From positions 1,798,001-1,862,000 of the forward strand of contig NZ_OY764190.1 in assembly GCF_963668215.1 (NCBI RefSeq): a DNA stretch of 64,000 bases. The letters run 5' to 3'. Both the position numbers and the translations under genes were made by a program. This stretch comes from an uncultured Desulfosarcina sp. GTDB taxonomy: Bacteria > Desulfobacterota > Desulfobacteria > Desulfobacterales > Desulfosarcinaceae. Shown here one piece after another: positions 19,000-28,135 of this stretch (positions within the stretch are counted from its first letter, which is position 1; each line of letters opens with the position of its first letter). Under the pieces are notes generated by a model that worked only from the letters and a program-made list of their open reading frames with translations, had not been told where the DNA came from and did not search any database.

Positions 19000-19088
19000 T
19001 GAGAAAAGGGTCCCATAATTGATGGGCTCGTAAAAAGCTTTTTCAGGCCACCTGTGACCACACACCCGAAAATAAGGTGTGGGTTCGT

Positions 19089-19145
19089 TGGAGCGGCTTC
19101 CAGCCGCGATAATTGCCGGCCGAATCGCGGCTGGAAGCCGCTCCA
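19089..19145. repeat. REP-like hairpin (22-bp inverted repeat)
   Basis: Bases 19089-19110 are the exact complement of 19124-19145, with a 13-base loop. The arms contain GGAGCGGCTTCCAGCC and its complement. This sequence closely resembles REP elements of several proteobacteria. It sits just upstream of the response regulator gene, so it could be a terminator-like or mRNA-stability element there. It is a perfect repeat, and copies should be found elsewhere in the genome. Confidence 0.8.
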
Positions 19146-19210
19146 GCAAAAGACCGCCCACGAACAGATGCCTCTTCCTTAAAAAGCCCTTTGCCATTGG
19201 GGCGTTGCAG

Positions 19211-19927
19211 ATGACAATGAACACCAAAAAGAACGCCCACGATTTCCGAGCGCTGCGCGTGCTGGTCATCGAGGACAACCCGGATGTGGCTGCCAACATC
19301 GGCGATTTCCTTGCGGACAAGGGCCATGTCGTCGATTTTGCCTACGACGGCATCTCGGGCCTTCATCTGGCCGTCACCCAAGCCATCGATGCAATCGTCC
19401 TCGATATCATGCTGCCGGGCATGGATGGCATGACGCTTTGCCGTCGCTTCCGGGAGGAAGCGGACAAACCGACGCCGATTTTAATGCTCACGGCCAAGGA
19501 CACCCTGGCCGACAAACTCGAGGGATTCGATGCCGGCGCCGACGACTATCTGCTGAAGCCCTTTGCTCTAGAAGAGCTGGTCGCACGCCTGCAGGCCCTC
19601 GTTCGGCGCGCGTCCCCCGATTCGCCGTCCATTATCGAAGTCGGCCCCGTGCGGGTAGACATGGATCGGCGCATCGTAACCAAGGCCGGGGAAGCCGTCT
19701 CCTTGAACCGGACCTGCTTTCGCATCCTGGTCGAATTGATGCGCTGCGCGCCGAAGGTGGTCACGCGCGACGACCTGGAGCACCTGCTGTGGGGAGACTT
19801 CAAACCGGCCAGCGACGCCCTGCGAAGCCATATCTACGCGCTGCGCAAGGCCCTGGACGAATCGGGGGAGGCATCGCTGATCGAAACCGTCGTGGGGGTC
19901 GGTTTCAGGATGAGAAGCGAGACATGA
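19211..19927 (+). CDS. OmpR-family response regulator
   Basis: This 238-residue regulator has a receiver domain with the phosphoacceptor aspartate in VLDIMLPGMDGMT near residue 62, followed by a winged-helix trans_reg_C domain (about 135-235; RILVELMRCAPKVVTRDDLE and SHIYALRKALDESGE). It probably controls the neighbouring RND operon on the opposite strand together with the histidine kinase that overlaps it by 4 bases. The ribosome site is weak, and a second ATG at 19217 is possible. The upstream in-frame codons to 19079 run through the REP-like hairpin and are unlikely to be coding. Confidence 0.88.
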   Translation: MTMNTKKNAHDFRALRVLVIEDNPDVAANIGDFLADKGHVVDFAYDGISGLHLAVTQAIDAIVLDIMLPGMDGMTLCRRFREEADKPTPILMLTAKDTLADKLEGFDAGADDYLLKPFALEELVARLQALVRRASPDSPSIIEVGPVRVDMDRRIVTKAGEAVSLNRTCFRILVELMRCAPKVVTRDDLEHLLWGDFKPASDALRSHIYALRKALDESGEASLIETVVGVGFRMRSET

Positions 19928-21219
19928 AAGCCCCCAGGCCCCTGAGAACCCGCATCGTTTTTTATTTCTGCGGCTATCTCGCCGTATTGCTCACTTTGTA
20001 CTCAGGGGCGCTGGTGAGCATTTTTCGCGGTGCGGAGGACCTTTCCTTTAACCGGCAGCTTGAAGAAATTGCCGGCAGGCTGGCACGACATGTCGAGGAC
20101 CATGGAGAACTGCCTGACTACCTTCCCATGCACGTTTCGGCCTACATCGGCTTGGCGAAGGTTCCGCCGCCGCTCCAGGATTTCGTGGAACGCCGGGGGC
20201 CCGGCGTTTTCGAGATCAACAAGGACGATCTCGGCTACCATGCGGCCCTCGTTGTCCTGCAACCGTCCGGCAAAATGCTCTATGCGTTCTACGATGTCTC
20301 CTCCATCAAGGCCACGGACCGTTTCGAATCCAACATGGCCATTGCCTTGATCGCCATCGGGCTGGCCGTGCTGGTTATGGGCTGGCTGCTCGCCCGCTCC
20401 CTGTCAGATCGAATTCTCAATCCGATCACCGACCTGGCCGAAGAAGTTCAAGCGCTCTCGCTGGAGGAAGACACCCGGGCGCTGCGGTCGACGCCCGCCG
20501 CAGACGAGGTCGGAACCCTTGTCCGGACCATCAATCAACTCCTGGAGCGCATCGCGGCCTTCAGCCGACGCGAGCGTGAGTTTACCGCCCATGCAAGCCA
20601 CGAACTCAGAACGCCGGCAACCGTCATCAAGGGGGCTGTGGAGATTTTAGAGGAGCGGATTGCCAAAGAAGATACGCGGCTTGGCCGGCCGCTGGGGCGG
20701 ATCAACCGGGCGGTCACGGACCTCGATCGGCTGATCGATACCTTTTTGATTCTGGCCCGGCAGGAAAAACATCCGGACAAGGAAGAGAACTGCGATCTTC
20801 AAGCCATGGCCAAACAGGTGGTTGCCGCCTACGAGGATTTGCTGGAGGCCAAACCCGTAACGGCAAGCGTCCGGGTTTTGGAAGCGGGCTGGATTACGGC
20901 GCCTGCCTCCCTGCTTACCATTGCCCTGGGCAATCTCGTGCGCAACGCCTTTCAGTATACGATGAAGGGCCAGGTTGAAGTAATCGTACGCGCGGACCGC
21001 GTCTGTGTAATCGATAACGGCCCGGGAGTGGATTTCTCCAGCAAAGGAAGGGGCTTGGGATTAACCATTGTCCGGCGGATTTGCGAAACCATGGACTGGC
21101 GCTTTACCATCGCCGGGGAACCGGCCGGCGGGACCCGGGCGGAGTTGATCTTTTCAGGGGAGCAGGGCGAAGGACAGACAAACCCAATCCAGCCCGAGTA
21201 CAGCAAGCACAAGCCATAA
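19924..21219 (+). CDS. Membrane sensor histidine kinase
   Basis: This 431-residue kinase starts at ATG 19924, overlapping the regulator stop codon (ATGA). It has two membrane segments (about 12-35 and 140-162) that frame a periplasmic sensor domain, then a HAMP linker, a HisKA domain with the phosphoacceptor histidine in HASHELRTPATVIKG, and an ATPase domain (NLVRNAFQY, DNGPGVDF, GRGLGLTIVRRI). The kinase pairs with the OmpR-type regulator. It ends 14 bases before the pump gene on the other strand, which suggests local control of efflux. The signal sensed is unknown. Confidence 0.9.
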   Translation: MKAPRPLRTRIVFYFCGYLAVLLTLYSGALVSIFRGAEDLSFNRQLEEIAGRLARHVEDHGELPDYLPMHVSAYIGLAKVPPPLQDFVERRGPGVFEINKDDLGYHAALVVLQPSGKMLYAFYDVSSIKATDRFESNMAIALIAIGLAVLVMGWLLARSLSDRILNPITDLAEEVQALSLEEDTRALRSTPAADEVGTLVRTINQLLERIAAFSRREREFTAHASHELRTPATVIKGAVEILEERIAKEDTRLGRPLGRINRAVTDLDRLIDTFLILARQEKHPDKEENCDLQAMAKQVVAAYEDLLEAKPVTASVRVLEAGWITAPASLLTIALGNLVRNAFQYTMKGQVEVIVRADRVCVIDNGPGVDFSSKGRGLGLTIVRRICETMDWRFTIAGEPAGGTRAELIFSGEQGEGQTNPIQPEYSKHKP

Positions 21220-21233
21220 TACCACTTTCTGTT

Positions 21234-24200
21234 TTACCGGCATTCTCTTCTCCTTGAGAAAATCCCTAAAAGGCCCGGCACGAAAACCAATGTGATGACG
21301 GTTCCGAAGACCAGTCCGAAAGCGATGGATATGGCCGCCGGAATTAAAAACTGCGCCTGTTCGGACCGTTCCAGCATCAACGGCACCAAGCCGAAAAAGG
21401 TGGTGGCCGATGTGAGCAGAATCGGCCGAAAGCGATGGCAGGCCGCATCGACAACGGCGTTTCGGTGGATTGTGCCCGCGGCGCACTGCCGGTTATAGGT
21501 CGTAATCAACACCAGGGCGTCGTTGACCACAACCCCGGCCATGGCAACGATGCCGATCGCTGAGATTATCGAAAGGTCGCAGCCCAGCAGAATATGGCCC
21601 CAGATGGCGCCAACGCAGCTGAACGGAATGACGGACAGGATGAGGATCGGCTGCACATACGAGTTATAGTGCAGCACCAGCAGCAGATACATCGCGCCTA
21701 AAGCCAGTAAAAATCCGTCCCCCAGCCCGGCCAGCGCTTCGTCCGCTTCCTCTTCCTCCCCGCCGACAATGACAGACACCTCCGGAAAGGCCTCCATGAG
21801 CCGCGGCAGGATCGTTTCCTTCAGAACCTCCTCCACAGCATCATCGCTGATGCCGAAGGGGATATCCGCGGTAACGGGGAAGATGCGCTTGCCGTCCCGT
21901 CTGACCAGGCTGGTAAAAGCCAGGGTTTGCTCGATGTCGGCCACCGCCGCCAGGGGGACCAGGGCGCCTGCCGGGGTTTTGAGCAATACGGACGGAAGCG
22001 AACCGTAACGGCTGCGCTCCTTTTCGTCCAGACGCACCATCACCTTGATTTCATTGCCGTCCCTTACGAAGCGCAGGGCTTCGGCGCCGTGATAGCGGTG
22101 GCGAACCTGTCTGGCCACCGCCTCTGCCGAAAGGCCCATGCGCAGGCCGCTTTCCTTCAGGGCGATTTCCAATTCCGGCTTGCCGGCGCGGATACCATCG
22201 TCGATGGCGGTCAGGCAGGAAACGGCCCGCATGCGTTCGCCCAACCAAAGCGCCGCCTGGCGGGCCGTCGCCGTGTCCGGATGAAAGACGCCCAGGCGAA
22301 TGGGTTCGCCGCCGGTGACGTTGGTCTGCCCGGTAATGTTCAGCGACTCCAGCGCTTCCGGCTCTCCGAATGCCTGCCGCCAGGCGTGGGCGAACGCGGG
22401 CCCGGAAAGGTTGCGTTCGCTTTCCGGCGGCAGGGCGACCAAAGCGGAAATGTAGTGGGACCCGATCATGGTTTCCACTTCGACCTCGCCGCCTTCCAGG
22501 CGCGTTCCAATCAGGGAGAACACGCCGGGCGACGCCATACCGTTGGCCTTCAGCACATCGTTGGCCGCCGCCACCAGTTCGCGCCGCACGATCAGGGATC
22601 GGCTTTTGGGCGTCCCGTAAGGCAGGGTGGCCTGGGCCATGACGCAGTCTGCTTCGATGGTGGGCGTGAAACTGAAGCCCAGCAATCCGCCGACAATACC
22701 GCCTATGGTGATGAGCAGAAGGGACAGGGCCATGGCGATGGAAACGCCCGGACAATCCAGGTTGTAATGCATGAAATTCCGGAAAGGTCCCTGGACGAAG
22801 GTCTTCAGCCGTGCGTTGACCGCCCGTTGGGGACGGGCCAGGAGCGTCAGCCAGCGGCGTTGCGAATGTTCCTTTGCCAGATGAACCGGCAGGATGAAAA
22901 GGGCTTCAACCAGCGAAACCAGCAGTACGGCGATCACGACGGCGGGAATCTGCGCGAAGAGCACACCCATCTCCCCGGGAACGAAAAACAGCGGCAAAAA
23001 GGCAATCGTCGTGGTGGCGGTGGCCATCGTAACGGGTCCGCCCAGTTCCTTTACGCCCTGCAGGGCCGCCTCCAGGCCCCCCAACCCGTTAACACGGTGC
23101 CGGTGGATGGCTTCGCCCATCATGATGGCATCGTCCACGACCACGCCGATGGTCACGATGAAGGCGAACAGGGAAAGCATGTTGATGGAAGCGCCGAACA
23201 TCGGAAGCAGCAGCAGCCCGCCGAGCAGTGCGGTGGGAATTCCCGCCATCACCCAGAAGGCCAGATGGGGGGTCAGGAAAAGGCCCAGCGTCACCAGGAC
23301 CAGGACCAATCCGAGCAGGGCATTGTCGATCAGCAATGCAGTCCGCTGACGGTAGGCGCTGGCCTGGTTTTCGAAAATCTCGACGGCAACGCCCGGATAG
23401 GCCTTCCCGGCAACGGTATCGATGTAGTTTCGGACGGCGGCCTCGACGCTCATGGGCGTTTCGCTGCCCACGGCGTAAACGTCGATCTGAACCGCCGGTT
23501 TTCCGTTGAACCAGGACTCGATGGGCGCTTCGCCGAGGGTCTCTTCCAAAACGGCGATATCGGCCAGTCGCACCGGGATGCCGGTTTCGCCATAAGCGAT
23601 GACGATGTCGCCGAATTCCTCAGCACGCTCCCGGTGTTCGGCGATACGCAGGGCATAATCGCTGCGCCGGCCGAAAAGGGTGCCGGCGGGCCGTTCGAGG
23701 GATCCTTGGCGGATTTTTTCGGCGATCTCCTCTAATGACAGACCGTATTGGCGCAGGTTTTGGCTTTTTAAGGAGACTGCGATTTCCCGTTCGCGCGGGA
23801 ACGCCAGTTGCACCTTGTTCAGCCCCGCCCGGGTGCGCAGATTGTCGCGTACGGTTTCCGCGGTCCGTTGCAGCCACAGCGGCGGCTGGTCGCCGGACAC
23901 GATCAGGGAGAGCGCTTTTTCGCTCAGCGAGGGAATGGTAACCACCGGTTTTTCCGCGTCCCGAGGAAAGGTGGATATCCGGTCCACGGCGTTCTTGATG
24001 TCGCCGAGAACCTGTTGCGGGTCCGCGCGCCGCAGCAGCGGCAAGGAGACAATGCCGATCCCTTCGAAGGCTTCGGCATCGATGCGTTTGATGCCATCCA
24101 CACCGCGCACGGCATTTTCGATGGCCGAGAGAATCGAGCGGCCGATCTCGTTCGGGGAGGCCCCTTGCAGTTCGACGCTGATTTCCACGTAGCGCTCGTT

Positions 24201-24323
24201 GCGGTCGGGCATCAGTTCCTGGCGGATCGATGTCGCCCGGAAAAGCCCCCCCAGCAAGAATACCGCCATGAGAACGGCAACAAACGCCCTGCGCTGAATC
24301 ATAAAACGGAAAAAGCCGGTCAC
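21234..24323 (-). CDS. RND efflux pump, inner membrane component (AcrB-like)
   Basis: This 1029-residue protein starts with a GTG and has the twelve-helix RND layout. The N-terminus MTGFFRFMIQRRAFVAVLMA leads into the first helix, and two large periplasmic loops lie after helices 1 and 7. Transmembrane helix 4 carries the conserved VVVDDAIMMGEA proton-relay region, and the C-terminal half has GVVVNDALVLI. Full length and both halves look intact. It lies at the end of the operon with the adaptor gene 4 bases upstream and the outer-membrane factor beyond. I cannot tell drug from other substrates, though it does not show an obvious metal-specific signature. Confidence 0.92.
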   Translation of the reverse strand: MTGFFRFMIQRRAFVAVLMAVFLLGGLFRATSIRQELMPDRNERYVEISVELQGASPNEIGRSILSAIENAVRGVDGIKRIDAEAFEGIGIVSLPLLRRADPQQVLGDIKNAVDRISTFPRDAEKPVVTIPSLSEKALSLIVSGDQPPLWLQRTAETVRDNLRTRAGLNKVQLAFPREREIAVSLKSQNLRQYGLSLEEIAEKIRQGSLERPAGTLFGRRSDYALRIAEHRERAEEFGDIVIAYGETGIPVRLADIAVLEETLGEAPIESWFNGKPAVQIDVYAVGSETPMSVEAAVRNYIDTVAGKAYPGVAVEIFENQASAYRQRTALLIDNALLGLVLVLVTLGLFLTPHLAFWVMAGIPTALLGGLLLLPMFGASINMLSLFAFIVTIGVVVDDAIMMGEAIHRHRVNGLGGLEAALQGVKELGGPVTMATATTTIAFLPLFFVPGEMGVLFAQIPAVVIAVLLVSLVEALFILPVHLAKEHSQRRWLTLLARPQRAVNARLKTFVQGPFRNFMHYNLDCPGVSIAMALSLLLITIGGIVGGLLGFSFTPTIEADCVMAQATLPYGTPKSRSLIVRRELVAAANDVLKANGMASPGVFSLIGTRLEGGEVEVETMIGSHYISALVALPPESERNLSGPAFAHAWRQAFGEPEALESLNITGQTNVTGGEPIRLGVFHPDTATARQAALWLGERMRAVSCLTAIDDGIRAGKPELEIALKESGLRMGLSAEAVARQVRHRYHGAEALRFVRDGNEIKVMVRLDEKERSRYGSLPSVLLKTPAGALVPLAAVADIEQTLAFTSLVRRDGKRIFPVTADIPFGISDDAVEEVLKETILPRLMEAFPEVSVIVGGEEEEADEALAGLGDGFLLALGAMYLLLVLHYNSYVQPILILSVIPFSCVGAIWGHILLGCDLSIISAIGIVAMAGVVVNDALVLITTYNRQCAAGTIHRNAVVDAACHRFRPILLTSATTFFGLVPLMLERSEQAQFLIPAAISIAFGLVFGTVITLVFVPGLLGIFSRRRECR

Positions 24324-24327
24324 CTGC

Positions 24328-25455
24328 TCATCCTTTCCTGTTTAACGAAGCCTGGCGCAGCGGCATACCCTGCAAGGGGCTGGCAATATGCGTGAGGATG
24401 ACGCGGTCGTTTTCCATCAGGCCGTTGCCGACGACAATATGCGACAGGTCCCGGGCGAGGATCGTTACCTCGCGTATTACCAACGTTCCGTCTGCACCCA
24501 GCACCCACACGCTGCTCCCCTGGCGCAAGGCCTCGACGGGCAGTATGACTGCATCCTCGAAAAACGGACCGGGCAGGGTCAGCGAGGCATAGGCGTCCAG
24601 CATGACGCCTTGGCCGGCAAAGGCCATCAGGACTTGTTTCTGGCGTGTTTGCGGGTCGATTCGAGGCAGCACGGCCTTGATGACGCCATCATGGCGGTCG
24701 GTGCCGATTTCGATCACCGCGGTGCGTGCCTTTGGATCCAGCCGGTATTGCGGGGAAAACGCCGCCAGAATTTGATAGCGTTCCGTGCAGGCGACCCGCA
24801 GGGCGACATCGCCCCGATCCATCACGTCCCCTTCGGCGATCGTCTCGGACAGGATCACGCCCTTGCAGGGCGATGCAATGCGCGTCCGCTCGACGTCGCG
24901 GGCGGCCCGCGACTGCTTTGCCAGGGCCGCTTGCACATCGGCCCGGCAGGCCTTCCGTTGGGGCTCGCGCAGGGCCAGGGCTTTGTTGCGTTCCCCGGCC
25001 CAGGGGGACTGCTCCAGCAGTTTCCATTCGGACCGGGCCACGGTCTGCCGCCCCTCTTCGATGGCCAGGGCCTGGCGGGCCGTTTCGTAAGCCGCCGTCG
25101 CCTCCACCAATGCATTGCGATAATCGCGGACATCGATGGAGAAGAGAAATTCTCCGCGATTCACCCGGGCACCGGTGAAGACCTTTGCGGACACGCGATC
25201 GACGCGGCCCGACACCTGGGTACGAATATCGATGGTCTCCCGCGGCTTAACGAACCCCCATGCCGGAACCCGAATCCGGTAGTCCGCTTTTTGTACACGA
25301 ATCGTTTCCACGGCCAGGACCGGACGGTCGATGGCAATGTCCGGCGCTTCCTCATCCATGGCCGCCAGCAAGGCCGCCACGGCACAACCGGCCAGAGTGA
25401 TCGCCAAAGCGGCCCAACGGCCTTTTCTTTTCCGTTTCACGACAAGCGGCTCCAT
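24328..25455 (-). CDS. RND efflux periplasmic adaptor (HlyD-like membrane fusion protein)
   Basis: This 375-residue protein has an N-terminal positive stretch and membrane anchor (KRKRKGRWAALAITLAG). A biotinyl-lipoyl hybrid-motif region (VSGRVDRVSAKVFTGARVNRGE) follows at about 80-110, then an alpha-helical hairpin and a barrel (ASPCKGVILSETIAEGDVMDRGD). It bridges the pump to the outer membrane factor. I chose ATG 25455, because the codons before it (to 25485) only add a tail overlapping the outer-membrane factor gene. Its start overlaps the end of that gene by 19 bases, so they are likely translationally coupled. Confidence 0.87.
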   Translation of the reverse strand: MEPLVVKRKRKGRWAALAITLAGCAVAALLAAMDEEAPDIAIDRPVLAVETIRVQKADYRIRVPAWGFVKPRETIDIRTQVSGRVDRVSAKVFTGARVNRGEFLFSIDVRDYRNALVEATAAYETARQALAIEEGRQTVARSEWKLLEQSPWAGERNKALALREPQRKACRADVQAALAKQSRAARDVERTRIASPCKGVILSETIAEGDVMDRGDVALRVACTERYQILAAFSPQYRLDPKARTAVIEIGTDRHDGVIKAVLPRIDPQTRQKQVLMAFAGQGVMLDAYASLTLPGPFFEDAVILPVEALRQGSSVWVLGADGTLVIREVTILARDLSHIVVGNGLMENDRVILTHIASPLQGMPLRQASLNRKG

Positions 25456-26831
25456 TGGGCGCCGAGGGCCTTGAGAAGTCGGCACCGGTTGATCAGCAGT
25501 TCCCGCTGTACCGTGATTTCATCCTGCTGTAAGGTTTGTTGTTTGGCCAGGGCGGCGAGAACGGCCAGAAACGATTCCTGGCCGTTGACGTATTGCAGGG
25601 TGGCTTTTCCCACGGTTTCCATGGCGATGGCGATTTCCTCTTGCAGCAATCGCTGTTCGTCGAACAAGGCGCCTTCCCGTATGGCGGCGTCTTCCACTTC
25701 GCGCACGGCCACCCGCATGGCCTGTTCGAGAACAACCAGGGCTTCGCGGGCTTGCGCTTTGCGCTCAGCCACCCGGGCCTTTCGCCGTCCCGCATCGAAA
25801 ACCGGGGCCAACAATCCGCCGGCGACGCGCAAAAGACTGCCATCGCCGATATGCGACAGGCTGCGCCCGCTGGCAGCCGCCGTCAATCCGATGGAAAGGC
25901 GCGGCAGCCTGTCGGCGACGGCCGCGGCCACCTCCTGATCCGCAGCCTGCAGCGCCAGGAAAGCCGCCCTGAGATCCGGGCGGGCAACCATCAATTGGCG
26001 GGGCGAGGGATAATCGCTCAATCGCTGCAACACGGGCCACGCGTCCCGGGCCAGGTTGCAGCTATCGGGAAAACGCCCCAGCAACACGGCGTAGGCATTG
26101 GCGGACCGGCACCTTTTCGATACGATTGCCGGCAGCGTTCGCTCGGTGGTCATCAGGCGCTCTTGTTGCTGCAGGACATCCAGGCTGCTGCCCTGGCCCA
26201 TGGCGAGGCGCAGCCCGGTCAAATTCAAATATTGCCGGTTCGTTTGATGCTGCTCCCGCAAAACCCGCTCCAGCTTGCGGGCTGCATGATGGGCGACCCA
26301 GCATTCCACCAGCAGGGTTTGCAGATCCAATGCGGTTCGATCCGCCAGGGTTCGTTTTTCTTCGAGCGAAAGCCCTGCAGCTTTTTTGCGGGCTTTCAAA
26401 CGGCCCCAGAGGTCCAATTCCCAATTCAACGCCGCACCAAAATCGATGGTGCTGCGGGTCTCGTCGACGCCGTCTTCTTCATCTTCCTTGATCCGCGAGC
26501 GGTCGACGCTCACGGTCGCTTTCACAGACGGATACAGGGTCGCTTTGGCGATGCCGAAAGCGGCCGCGGCCTGCTCCACCCGGGACCGGGCCGCCTCCAA
26601 CTCGAAATTCTCATCCATGAGGGTTTGAATATCCGTTTGCAGGTTTTGCGAAGGAAAGCTTTGCTCCCAGGTCGGATGGCTTTGGGAGGGCCGGACGTCG
26701 GTAACGGAAAATTGTATGGGAAGGTGCTCGGGAACTTGATTTCGATCACGAGCAGGTATTTGCGTACAGGCAGAAATTGTCGCCAACCAACAGATTAGTG
26801 GCAAGCCATAGGTTCTTGATGCGTAGCCCAT
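25437..26831 (-). CDS. RND efflux outer-membrane factor lipoprotein (TolC/NodT-like)
   Basis: This 464-residue protein has a lipoprotein signal peptide with a lipobox LATISAC near residue 22. Two TolC-like repeats of coiled helices and barrel strands follow (ELEAARSRVEQAAAAFGIAK; the second half has VEDAAIREGALFDEQRLLQ). The protein forms a trimeric channel in the outer membrane for the pump encoded downstream. Its gene is the first of three in a minus-strand operon whose order is outer-membrane factor, adaptor, pump. The gene before it on the map is a separate outer membrane protein. Confidence 0.87.
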   Translation of the reverse strand: MGYASRTYGLPLICWLATISACTQIPARDRNQVPEHLPIQFSVTDVRPSQSHPTWEQSFPSQNLQTDIQTLMDENFELEAARSRVEQAAAAFGIAKATLYPSVKATVSVDRSRIKEDEEDGVDETRSTIDFGAALNWELDLWGRLKARKKAAGLSLEEKRTLADRTALDLQTLLVECWVAHHAARKLERVLREQHQTNRQYLNLTGLRLAMGQGSSLDVLQQQERLMTTERTLPAIVSKRCRSANAYAVLLGRFPDSCNLARDAWPVLQRLSDYPSPRQLMVARPDLRAAFLALQAADQEVAAAVADRLPRLSIGLTAAASGRSLSHIGDGSLLRVAGGLLAPVFDAGRRKARVAERKAQAREALVVLEQAMRVAVREVEDAAIREGALFDEQRLLQEEIAIAMETVGKATLQYVNGQESFLAVLAALAKQQTLQQDEITVQRELLINRCRLLKALGAQWSRLS

Positions 26832-26848
26832 TGTTCAACCGTCAGCAT

Positions 26849-27820
26849 CTAAAATGCATACGTTACACCAAAAACGGCATCCCAACCGAAATCTTCGTCC
26901 ACCAGTGGGCTATCTTTGATTTCGCTGCCGAAAGTGCTGATCTCGACCAAGCCCACGGCGGTAAAATCGCCGAAGATCGGCCGTTGGATCATGAGCCCCA
27001 ATCCGAACTCAAAGCTCGAACTCGGCGAATAGATCGGACGGTCGCTGCGGGCTTCTTGAGCAGAAACGCCGTAATAGTAATCCACCGTCTTCTCGCTCAG
27101 CCAAGTCAGGCTCAACTCCGGACGAATTTCGAAGCCGGCCACGAACCAGGAATAAACAGCGGACAGTTCAACTTCCTGGCCGTCGCTTTCTCCGCTCAAA
27201 TCCTGGTGGATTTGCAGGCCGGCGGTAACGCCGGCAACCTCGGTCTCCAGGTACAGCCCGGCACCGAACAGGTCATCCAACGTTTTCATTCCCTTCAGGT
27301 AGTCGCTGTCATCCGGATCATAGCCTTCGTCTTGTTCATAGAAACCGCCAACGGCAACGGAGAAACGATCCGTCCGAAAAAACGTATAGGTAGCATCGAC
27401 GCCTTCGTAGGCCCTTATCTCGAACGGGCCATTTTCGTATCGCAGGAAAGGCGCCGGTTGAACCTCGGTGTCCACCCCCTTGTAGATGTCCCGTTCCACC
27501 ATGACACCCAAGCCCAGGGTGAGTTCACCGCCGATCCACGGTAATCCTTTTTCTTCTTCAATACGCAACACGCCGCCTTCTTCCGAAACGATCATTTCGT
27601 ATTCGGTTCCATCTTCGGCGATGAACTCGACTTCCGTCACCGGCTGCCCTTGGTACACATCCTTTCGAGTTTCCGTGATGGTGGCACCGGGAAATTCCCG
27701 AATCACCAATTTTCGAATGGCATCGGGCACATCCATGGCCCATACGGGAAAAGCAACGGCCATAAATAGCGCAACGTTTAGGATTAAGGCCAATATCCCC
27801 TGTCTCCTTGTACTGGTCAT
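26849..27820 (-). CDS. PepSY-like domain fused to a MipA/OmpV-family beta barrel
   Basis: This 323-residue protein begins with a signal peptide (QGILALILNVALFMAVAFPV, cleavage near VWAMD). The first ~60 mature residues (VPDAIRKLVIREFPG, ITETRKDVYQGQPVTEVEF) resemble the PepSY/DUF2874 repeat. The rest is a MipA/OmpV-type barrel (ELTLGLGVMVERDIYKGV, ending with the aromatic VFGVTYAF). The ATG at 27820 has a strong AGAGGGGG ribosome site, so the longer open frame to 27874 is not used. Family members scaffold peptidoglycan enzymes or export small molecules, and the role here is unknown. It lies 18 bases downstream of the RND operon start, on the same strand, so it may be read into that operon. 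Confidence 0.65.
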   Translation of the reverse strand: MTSTRRQGILALILNVALFMAVAFPVWAMDVPDAIRKLVIREFPGATITETRKDVYQGQPVTEVEFIAEDGTEYEMIVSEEGGVLRIEEEKGLPWIGGELTLGLGVMVERDIYKGVDTEVQPAPFLRYENGPFEIRAYEGVDATYTFFRTDRFSVAVGGFYEQDEGYDPDDSDYLKGMKTLDDLFGAGLYLETEVAGVTAGLQIHQDLSGESDGQEVELSAVYSWFVAGFEIRPELSLTWLSEKTVDYYYGVSAQEARSDRPIYSPSSSFEFGLGLMIQRPIFGDFTAVGLVEISTFGSEIKDSPLVDEDFGWDAVFGVTYAF

Positions 27821-28135
27821 TTCACTACCCCCTCTTTCGTTTATCCGGAAACGCCATTGTCGATGGACGAGCAATGGCAGGTCGAACGTAAAAAAAACGT
27901 GAAAAAGGGGTCAAAAGGGCGTGAAAAATGTCGTTTGATATCCCTATTTACGTCGCATCATCTTTAGAAATGAGATGGCTTGGGATCGGAAGATGATGGT
28001 GGGAAAAGGACTGCTTTCCAGATCATAAAACCGGCAAGCGTTTAGCCCCGCCGTCAGCGCAACGCTTGGACCAAACGCCAGAAAGAAAGGAAATCCGCAG
28101 TTGTATGAAAAATTGGGAAGGGATTGCGGCTTTTG
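27821..28135. other. Intergenic region without recognised features
   Basis: This 315-base stretch lies between the OmpV-like gene start and the end of the histidine kinase gene (both minus strand). It should hold the OmpV-like gene promoter. I see no repeats, terminator or coding sequence. Confidence 0.35.

Noticed and set aside
21927..23735. 602-codon plus-strand frame opposite the RND pump gene
   Set aside because: Antisense shadow with low-complexity, Gly/His/Gln-rich translation and no ribosome site.
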